From Glandiceps talaboti (Eukaryota; Hemichordata; Enteropneusta; Spengelidae): DNA of 15,000 nt. The position numbers were made by a program, and so were the translations under genes. The notes under the pieces are model-generated. The model was not told the DNA's origin. It was given only the letters and a program-made list of their open reading frames with translations, and made no database searches. The stretch covers positions 20,366,949 through 20,381,948 of the forward strand of contig NC_135553.1 in NCBI RefSeq assembly GCF_964340395.1, in the 5' to 3' direction. Positions 1 to 8,200 of this stretch are shown piece by piece. Every line of letters starts with the position of its first letter. Positions within the stretch are counted from its first letter, which is position 1.

Positions 1-600
1 TAAATTAACCCCCAAAAAACATCTCTGATAATCCAGGCACTACTAAACGCTGTGGTCAATGTAACCAATGTGAATTTATCACCGAAGGTAACACAGTAAC
101 CAGCACGACCACCACCAACAACACTCACAATGTCATAGGTCACATCACATGTACCACTCGTAATCTCATTTCCATCATCACCTGTCAGAAATGTCTTAAA
201 AAACCAGTTTATGTAAGATGCGTACTGCTAACACAAGGGTCAGAAGACAACATGAACTCTCGTACATCAACAATTTAGACACACTGTCACCCAAGGGTAT
301 TAACCGTAAAGAGGGTTGGTGGCCGTACTACGTTTCTTTTTAAGCCCACCTAAGGCTACTCTCTTCATTCATATTCAGTTTACCATCCAGGAATTCATTC
401 GAGGTTAGTGAGATCTTTTCACCCTGTAGTCATATTTTACTTCCATATCTGTAGCATTTTATTCCAACACTTTTATCCTGTATTCATTTTCAGCATTTTG
501 TGACTTTCGTTGTTATCCATTTTATCTATTAGTTTTACCCTGAAGAAGGCAACTGTTGCATTGCCGCAACACCGATTTTAATAAAGATCATCAGAAGATT
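1..600 (+). mobile_element. 3' end of a truncated Penelope-like element
   Basis: This stretch comprises the endonuclease remnant and about 250 bp of AT-rich 3' untranslated sequence. An AATAAA signal lies at 580-585. Just before it (540-570) is a compact hairpin-forming block beginning CTGAAGA, with a GGCAA/TTGCC stem at 548-552 and 561-565. Blocks of this kind commonly lie near the 3' end of Penelope-like copies. The 5' part lies outside the window or was lost, and the 3' boundary near 600 is approximate. Confidence 0.5.
9..343 (+). pseudogene. Decayed C-terminal GIY-YIG region of a Penelope-like retroelement
   Basis: Read in frame from 9, the translation holds a cysteine cluster (CGQCNQCEF) from 51, then HITCTTRNLISIITCQKC, the usual lead-in to a GIY-YIG endonuclease domain of Penelope-like reverse transcriptases. 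The frame stops at 276-278. The family's C-terminal tail continues in another frame: RRQHELSYINNLDTLSPKG, then INRKEGWWPYYVSF and a stop at 341-343. The YxGET-type core and the 40-50 residues usually between these blocks are missing, so the copy carries an internal deletion plus a frameshift and cannot be functional. The call rests on recognising the spacing and the Cys/His-rich pattern, not on a search. A related GIY-YIG retroelement family is the main alternative. Confidence 0.65.
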
Positions 601-642
601 ATGGTGACTGGTCAGACATCTTTAATGTCTACCTCACACTCT

Positions 643-706
643 ACATACATATAAACATACATACACACATACATACATACATACATACATACATACATAC
701 ATACAT

Positions 707-745
<39 letters not shown>

Positions 746-815
746 CATACATACATACATACATACATACATACATACATACATACATACATACATACAT
801 ACATACATACATACA
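643..815. repeat. (ATAC)n / (AC)n compound microsatellite
   Basis: Tetranucleotide ATAC repeats fill about 170 bp and are interrupted near 722-748 by a pure AC dinucleotide block. The antisense reading gives repetitive Met-Tyr-Val-Cys open frames, which are artefacts. It directly follows the retroelement 3' end, so it may have grown from a retroelement tail. Confidence 0.97.
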
Positions 816-2154
816 AATATTAATGCAAGTATGTGCATTCCATATATGTGTTTTATTAATTTCCGTTTAAATATATACAAGATGATAACAAGAGAGTAAA
901 ATAAATGTTTTACTAACATAACTAAATATATTATAATTGAATATTTATTTTAAAAAGTACAATTTGCACAAATGTTTGTAAATCAAATTAATTTGGGAAA
1001 CAAGAAATTAAAAGACAGGCTGCAGATATATGTTTACAAAATCTATGACAGACATCATATTTTTGATCTATTAGACTTTCTTAAAATAGATGTTTACTCT
1101 TTGACCACTAACCTAAAATGGTTGTTCAAAACCTGAGAGATGCCATCTTTCTCTTCAAATATCAAATCTGTGACCTTTGACATGAAACTGGTATTTAACT
1201 TTTAACCTTTGACCCAAACAAATAGCTATTACATTTGACTTTAACCAATGAAAGGTGTTCAATTTTTGAACTTTGATGGTTACGTTTACATTGATTTATT
1301 AACTGTCACTCATTTTCAGAGTCATCATTACTTTTGGATGCAAATGGAGGAAAAATGTATCTACGCCAAATTTCTGTATTGTACATGCTGGAGAATAAAT
1401 AGTCAGTAAGGTATGCTTTGCTGTGATGCGGCACATAGGCATGGCATGACACAGTTATATCTTACAGACGAGCTGGAGAAATTTGTACAAAAAAGCAAGC
1501 TATAAGTATATCATTGCAATCAATGAACAAAGTATAATCACGTAGAGAGCCATCAAACACAACAAAAGATGTCGAGGTCTCTAATTTTTAATAGGCTGTA
1601 CCTCAGAGACGAATTCCCTGAAAATTAAAGTTCCTCAATTCTTTCCTAACTTTGCTTTATGAAAGCAAGTTACTGGTCATTTTGAAATAATGAAAGAAAT
1701 TGAGGGTTCACCACAATCATTAATCTTCTTTTTTTCCCCCACTAGATTCTAAAATTACTAAATTTTGATATCCTTTTCAAAATTTTGTCTGGTGACCTCA
1801 GATTTTTTTTATTGATTTCAACTGAGAATAGATTGGAGTTTACCAGACCACATGAACAAGAAAAGTTTATTTGTGAGGCACTTTCTATGCTAAAGGTAAA
1901 AGTCAATGACATATTAAAACTATGTATATCCTACCATATTGTACATCCTACCAGGGAAGGGATATGTGCTTGGATAAGAATATTAGAAACATACCTATTT
2001 ATACAAGTAACATTTTACCAATGAAATGTGATGCTATCATGAGACAGATCAGTTGTCAATTAATATATGTAAAAACAACAATAAAATGATAGAAATAGGG
2101 GTTACATTTTTCCAAATTGTAAATCACAGATAAGATGGGATTTTCATAACCAGA
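816..2154. other. AT-rich non-coding stretch downstream of gene 1
   Basis: No convincing coding region is seen. Scattered copies of TGACCTTTGAC-like and TTTGACC/TTTAACC motifs occur between 1095 and 1250, resembling decayed copies of the AGGTCA-type repeats found in intron 2. The part from about 1860 to 2154 probably contains the 3' untranslated region of gene 1. Confidence 0.5.
1866..1871 (-). terminator. Candidate polyadenylation signal of gene 1
   Basis: AATAAA on the minus strand, the first one met downstream of the gene 1 stop codon, about 460 nt away. Another AATAAA follows at 1807-1812. Position and hexamer are the only evidence; no transcript end can be seen. Confidence 0.3.
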
Positions 2155-2178
2155 GTGTGTGTGTGTGTGTGTGTGTGC

Positions 2179-2220
<42 letters not shown>
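2155..2220. repeat. (GT)n microsatellite with a short interruption
   Basis: Almost pure GT dinucleotides, broken once by GCATAT around 2178. It begins about 110 bp downstream of the gene 1 stop codon, so it is probably transcribed as (AC)n in the 3' untranslated region. Confidence 0.95.
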
Positions 2221-2221
<1 letters not shown>

Positions 2222-2329
2222 TCTTAGTTTCCTTGAGTACACTACAAGGCACGTCTTATGTTATATGCGTATTGCTTCATTTTCAGGACCATGTGATGGC
2301 TGTTGAAGATACTTGATCAGGTAATGCAT

Positions 2330-2438
2330 CTAGAAAGCCCGTCTGAACTGTCCCAAAGACTTGTTGCAGGATGGGCAACGGTGTGTGACATCTTGGCACG
2401 AATCCATACAAAATGGTAAGAAGCAACATAACCAGAAC
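2330..2438 (-). CDS. LITAF: LITAF gene exon 3: C-terminal half of the domain and stop
   Basis: The acceptor is TGTCCATTGCAG followed by GTTCTGG. The first base completes the glycine codon left as GG by exon 2. The exon encodes FWLCCFLPFCMDSCQDV, then THRCPSCNKSLGQFRRAF and TAG (2332-2330). HxCPxC and the preceding CCxxPFCxDSC are diagnostic of the LITAF domain C-terminal knuckle. At 35 codons it falls below usual ORF-length cut-offs. Confidence 0.93.
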
Positions 2439-5205
2439 CTGCAATGGACACCATTACATACAGATTACTCTTAGGCTATTGCTTCGAGAAGTCTTATTTA
2501 CATAAAGGTTAAAGTCATGTGTTGACACTTCATTCTGTAATAATAATATTCCCCAAATTTGAACAAAATCACACTCCAAGAGGCAAACTTGATACTGGTA
2601 AGAGTCTGTGAACTGTATTATTTGACAGGCCACAATTACAATACATTGCATTCATTTATTTCTATTATACTGCAAGGATGCAATTTGTTATTAAAGGACT
2701 TCTGCATTTCATGCATGGGTTATACTGCCAGAATGCAATTTGTTCCTAAAAGACTTCTGCATTTCGTCCATGGGTCGCTGCCCTACCAAAGGATATGCAT
2801 TAACTTGCACAGACTGCCTCTTTTGATGATACAATCACAACTAAATGTAGACAAGTAGATGAACTTTTTGTAAGAAACGGTCCTTTGACTTTGTCCACTA
2901 ATCTTTGGGTTTAAATAGTAAATTGCTAAATAGAGTAGAAGTAGAAAAGTATGATGTATACATGTGAATTGTGTCTGTACGTGCAAAACTTCCAAGCATA
3001 ATAAGTGAATTATTAACTAACTTTGAATATGACATATCAGAAGAGTTACCCCTGATAATATTAGTGTTCATAGTTTGAATGGTGATCCCACTGACAAAAC
3101 TTCAAAACTTTAAGATTTAAATTTCACCTTGAGGATGGTCAAAGTCAAATGTCAGTGTTTGAATAATAAGCTTGCTTCTAGTAATGTTAATGTACACACT
3201 TGAATGGTGTCTCTAGCTATACAATTTCCAAAGTTATTGAACTATTTGCTATTTGACCTTAAAGATGAAGGTCAAGGTCAAGGTCAAGCTTACATGTAAA
3301 TGCTTACCTCCATCAACACAGGTGTAGAAGTTTGAATGGTCTCTCTTGATACAAACTTGCATAAGACATTGAACAATTTGCTATTTGACAGTGAAGGTGG
3401 GGGTCAAGGTCAAAGGTCTGGACATTAATAGAAATGTTACCTTTTATAATACTGGTGATGTCATTTCAACATCTTCAGTTATCATAGAAAGACAAATTTT
3501 GGTAAAAGTAAAAGTCTCATGAGAACGCTAATTATTGGTATTACGGGGATAGACTCTAGATGGGTGTATGTATGTATCAAACTTTTGGTGACGAGGCAAA
3601 ATGTGAATTTTGAATTCCCACAAATATGGCTGCCAATTTGCCATAAAGGTTGAGATCACTAATGCAAATGTACTCTATATCATTTGACATCTGTGCCAGG
3701 TTGGAGGAAATTGAGTCATGGGTGTCAGAGATATGGCTGTCACAGACTGACAGATGAACACACAGACAGATGGGCAAGGATCATTCCTATAACCCCCTCC
3801 ATGCTCTGCCCAATTGAAACTAATAATCCATAAATGCATACCCCTTTTCATCATCCACAACAGAGAAAGCCACTGATCTTGGCACATACACTTGGTACGT
3901 ACTTGTCTGATATATACCTACACTTTGAAGATGTCATCAAAATTCATAGAAATGAAATTGTATGCACAGACAGACACTTGTAAGACATTAAAAAAATCTG
4001 CGAGAATGAATCTTCATGGAGTCTGGGTTCATAGATCTTTAAAATGGTTTGTTGAATGAGAGAGTCAAAGCATATAACTTACCCAAATAAAAACATAAGG
4101 ATACACCAAAACCATGCCATACCATTTGGTTCTGCTTCTACCTTCGTTATGATGGATTGTCCACAGTTTGTACATGTAGCAGCTGTGGGACTATCGCCGA
4201 AAGTACTCACAAACGTTGTGTGCACGGGTTGGGCAACCACAATCGTGCTTTGAGATGTTGCAGGCATCGGTGGATATGGTTGAGCCATGTAAGGTTGTTG
4301 TTGGGGATAATAGGCTGATGGAGGGGGTTGTTGCTGTGTGTTCTGTGGATATGCTTGGCCCTGGTAATATGCAGGCTCTGGTAATGGAGCATATCCATCT
4401 CCTCGAGTGTCTGTAATCAAAGTTTTAAAAAAATTGATAAAGACGTCAGAAACATTATCACTTCAATTGACACCATATTTGCAAAGAATAGCACCAATGG
4501 CATATAAAGAGACTCATGGATTCACACCAAACAACATTACCAAATACCTCCAGTCATTAAATACTTCACATTCAGTACATACCAGGCAATCAGGCATTCA
4601 TAAATACAAAGTGATAACCACAAACAAAGACAGCTATCAACATTCATTATATCCCAAAACACTGCCACTATGGAACTCACTACATCAAGAAGTTCGCTGT
4701 GAACTCAACATACAAGCCTTCAAAACTGCACTGAATGCTATCAACACCAGGGCTCCTTAGTACATGTGACCCCCGACTACATATGCGACAACCAGTATTG
4801 GTGCTTGTACGTCTATGATACAAATACAGATACAGATAGCACAACAGTACAGTTCATGTGCTGTTTTTGAACCTGTTTATCCAAATGCTGATCCAGCCTT
4901 GTTGTTATCTAGGCAATATGCTACACTATCATTTTACTGTTGCTATGTGTAGTATCTTAGTTGCTGGGTGACAACTTCTTAAAAGTTTGTCAACTTGCCT
5001 CACCATCCCTGTTGTCACCTTTGACATATACACATCACTTGACTGTCACTGTGGGCGTGGGGTTGTTGCCAGGCATATCTCCATACATTTTTTGAATTTT
5101 CATTCACTTTCATTTGAACAATTCTTCATGTACACACCCTAATAAATGTCCCCACCAAATACTAAGTCAATCGGTCCAGTGGTTTTTCAATTTAAGTCAT
5201 TAGCA

Positions 5206-5278
<73 letters not shown>

Positions 5279-8200
5279 CTAAACAGACAATTTTGTGTTG
5301 TGCTGTCTTTGCCATGTCCTTTCACAGATTTGTCGTTTATTTCCTTGCTTATATTTTGAGTTTATTTTGAACACATCACCTATGTAATTAACATATAGAT
5401 CTTGTAGACACAAATGAAAATCAGTTAAAATTGCCCGAGAACAATTCGAACAGTTTGTATTTACCAAATGTTACCAAAGTATTCAGAGTGTAAAGTGTAA
5501 ATCATAATGGCTCGTCAATATGCAATCATTAATATCTAATAAGAAAGAAAGCTCACTTCAATAATATCATTTAGTATTGCTGGATATATATTAAAGCTAC
5601 ACACTGAAATGCCAAAGGTCAAATAAAACAGGTGAAGGTCAAATGACAGAGGGTAAAGGTCAAATGAAGACATTCATTTTATCATGAATATGAAAGTGAA
5701 TTATTTTTCTAAGTGTATGGCATAATTTCAAACCTTTTAATATAATTGAGTACTAAAATTTTAACCAATACACACAACATACATTTGATATTGATAAGCT
5801 GAGAGCTTTTGACTGCAACCATATCAGTCTTGTTCACGTCATGACAGAGGGTGCTGTTGATAAGCTGAGAGCTTTCAAATGCAAACAGCCAGTCTTGTTC
5901 ACGTCATGATAGAGGGTGCTGTTGATAAGCTGAGAGCTTTCGAATGCAAACAGCCAGTCTTGTTCACTCATGATAGATGACGCTATCAAATAAATGGCAC
6001 TTATAATAAAATGTTCCTATCACCAATATACCAGTCCATGACTTGTTAATATCATCCAAATTGAATGAAGTTTACTAACTTCCACTTATGAAAATGTGAT
6101 AATGGGAAAATTGTCTATGTTCACCCTTGAAATAACAACTGACAAATTAAGGAAAACACATCAAACTAATTTGTAATGTCAAATATTCATTAAGTATGGC
6201 AATAATTTATTGAAACCATGATATTTCCATACTCGTTTCGCTTCTTGTTTTGTTACAGTAACTTAGGCAGTAACTATGCTTTGTTTTGACCCACATGTCG
6301 TCTACCCTGTCAGAGTTTGTCTAATACAATTATTATACATGTCTAATAATAGACCTTTTTGTGGGAGTTTCTTGAGATAGTAACACCAATAAATTGATGA
6401 CAAGACTTTTGACTATGAAGACACAATGGTGTCTACCATTGGTACATACGTACATACGTAAGCCCACGAATTCTTACATTTTGTGTGAATTCTACAAATT
6501 TTGCATGCCATCCAAAATGGCAGAATTATAGGTCGTTTAAAATGCAAAAATGATTTACTTCACTTTATGTGTGTTAATAATTAGCTATTTGTGACACCTT
6601 TATACAATGTAACAAGTCCTACAAATACACAGTATTATACCAACAGAAAGCTGTCAATGGCTAGGAAAAATGTCACAAAATGTGTCAATAATAGTTGAAC
6701 ATCTACATTTGTATATTCACAGCATATTATAACTTATTGCTGGTTTTTGGAGTTTGTTTAGATGACACACAAAATAAGTTTACCATAAAATTATTTGTAC
6801 TAGTGCCATTCTCATGCCTTTCTTCAGAGGAGAATTCAATCACAATGCCTGCCATTGAAGTTCTTTGAAATATATGGCATCCAATATTTGGAATAGGATT
6901 CCCAGATCTATAAGAGATCTGGAATCTCTGAATGGTTTTAAACAGACATGTGCCTGACACGTACTCAATGTTTTGTAATCGTTTCTTGAATTGTATACAT
7001 GTTTTAACTCTTTAGCGTCAGTACTCGACTTTGTACTCTGTTTCGTTTTGTTTTGTATATTCATCGTGTTACTTATTACTTTGTGTTTTATGTACTTTTT
7101 AAAGATATTTTTATGGCTCCATGAAAAAAAGCCACTACTTTGTAGAAAGCTGATTGGATTCCAATAAAGAATAAGAATAATAAGAATTCAGAATTTTAAA
7201 TTTTGTAGAGAGGTTTACATTTACAACCAGTGACAGGCAAGAATTTACGAGCAGAACTATATAGAAACTAGCATTTACAAGCAGAGTTTCAGTAACGAAC
7301 TTGTTACAAACGGGGAAAATAAATAAATGAATTGGGTTAATAACACTTGACACAGCATGTAGGAACTATGGATGCCTGTTTCACTTTTCATAGTTTGATA
7401 AGAATAGTTTTATGACCTTTTATGTGTACATGAAATGCCTAGGGAACTTGACATTTGCTTTGTGAACATGAACTATTATGTAAAGAGATATTAAATGTGT
7501 TCTTGGAGTGTACTACAAGTCTCTGTACTTCCAACATGCTGTGCCCAAATGTTTAATCCAATTCAGTTGTTTACTTTCCCTGTTTGTAACATGTTCTGCT
7601 TATAAATGCCTGTCTGTCGCCAGTTGTATCTATACCATAGTGACAGAAAAAGTTGTAATGGATGAGAAAAAGAAACTAATTGTAAACTTGTAGTACTGAA
7701 ATATTCAATATCAATCAAACAGTTTAATTGTTCATAACAACAATGATGATGTCATTATTTAATGTTTAAACCCTAAATGATTTCACTGCTGGTATCAATA
7801 CATTGTATTCGTTATGATAACATAAACACAACTTACATGTATTGCCACATGATTTAGAACAAAGTGGCCTTGGGTCATCATGTGGTGGTCACAGGGGTCA
7901 TATGATATCACTACATGCGTAGCAGCTATCAATATTATTTACCCTGTCTGTGACATGACTAAACATACTGACATTAAATATATTACATTTATACCATTGT
8001 GCTAAAACCATATGTTAAATTGTTTTAACCAGTGAAGGAAGACATGTACTAAACATCTCCATACCTTGTCATTGCCCAGTGCAGTGGTGAGCGACAAACT
8101 CGCACCAGTAGCAGTGTAGTAACTTTGTCATCATGAAATCAATATGTTTCAGCTTAGCGCAGTGACATACAAGCTTAGACAGGGCTCGAAATTAACAGTA

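Larger units (their letters stand above)
2439..4082 (-). other. Intron 2 of the LITAF gene
   Basis: It runs from GTAAGT (donor, 4082 downwards) to CAG at 2439. It contains a 55-bp duplication and a decayed tandem array. From about 3575 to 3835 there is a stretch with repeated CAGACAGATG-like words that looks like an old interspersed repeat. No coding region is seen in it on either strand. Confidence 0.85.

Noticed and set aside
612-919. Three overlapping minus-strand frames encoding Met-Tyr-Val-Cys repeats
   Set aside because: They are translations of the (ATAC)n/(AC)n microsatellite; an uninterrupted 4-base repeat is open in all frames of a strand.
2559-2858. 99-codon plus-strand frame
   Set aside because: It crosses a 55-bp duplication inside intron 2, begins without an ATG (an AAATTTG context with no Met codon at 2559), and has no domain.
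3675-3887. Minus-strand frame with a Cys-Pro-Ser-Val-Cys motif, considered as the missing LITAF exon
   Set aside because: It lacks the His before CPxC and the PFC...DSC block; the true last exon with HRCPSC was found at 2330-2438.
5146-5370. Plus-strand frame with a long alternating His-Thr stretch
   Set aside because: Translation of the (AC)n tract; no protein features on either side.
5791-5986. CRISPR-like array
   Set aside because: The 65-bp units are contiguous with no unique spacers, and the context is animal intron DNA.
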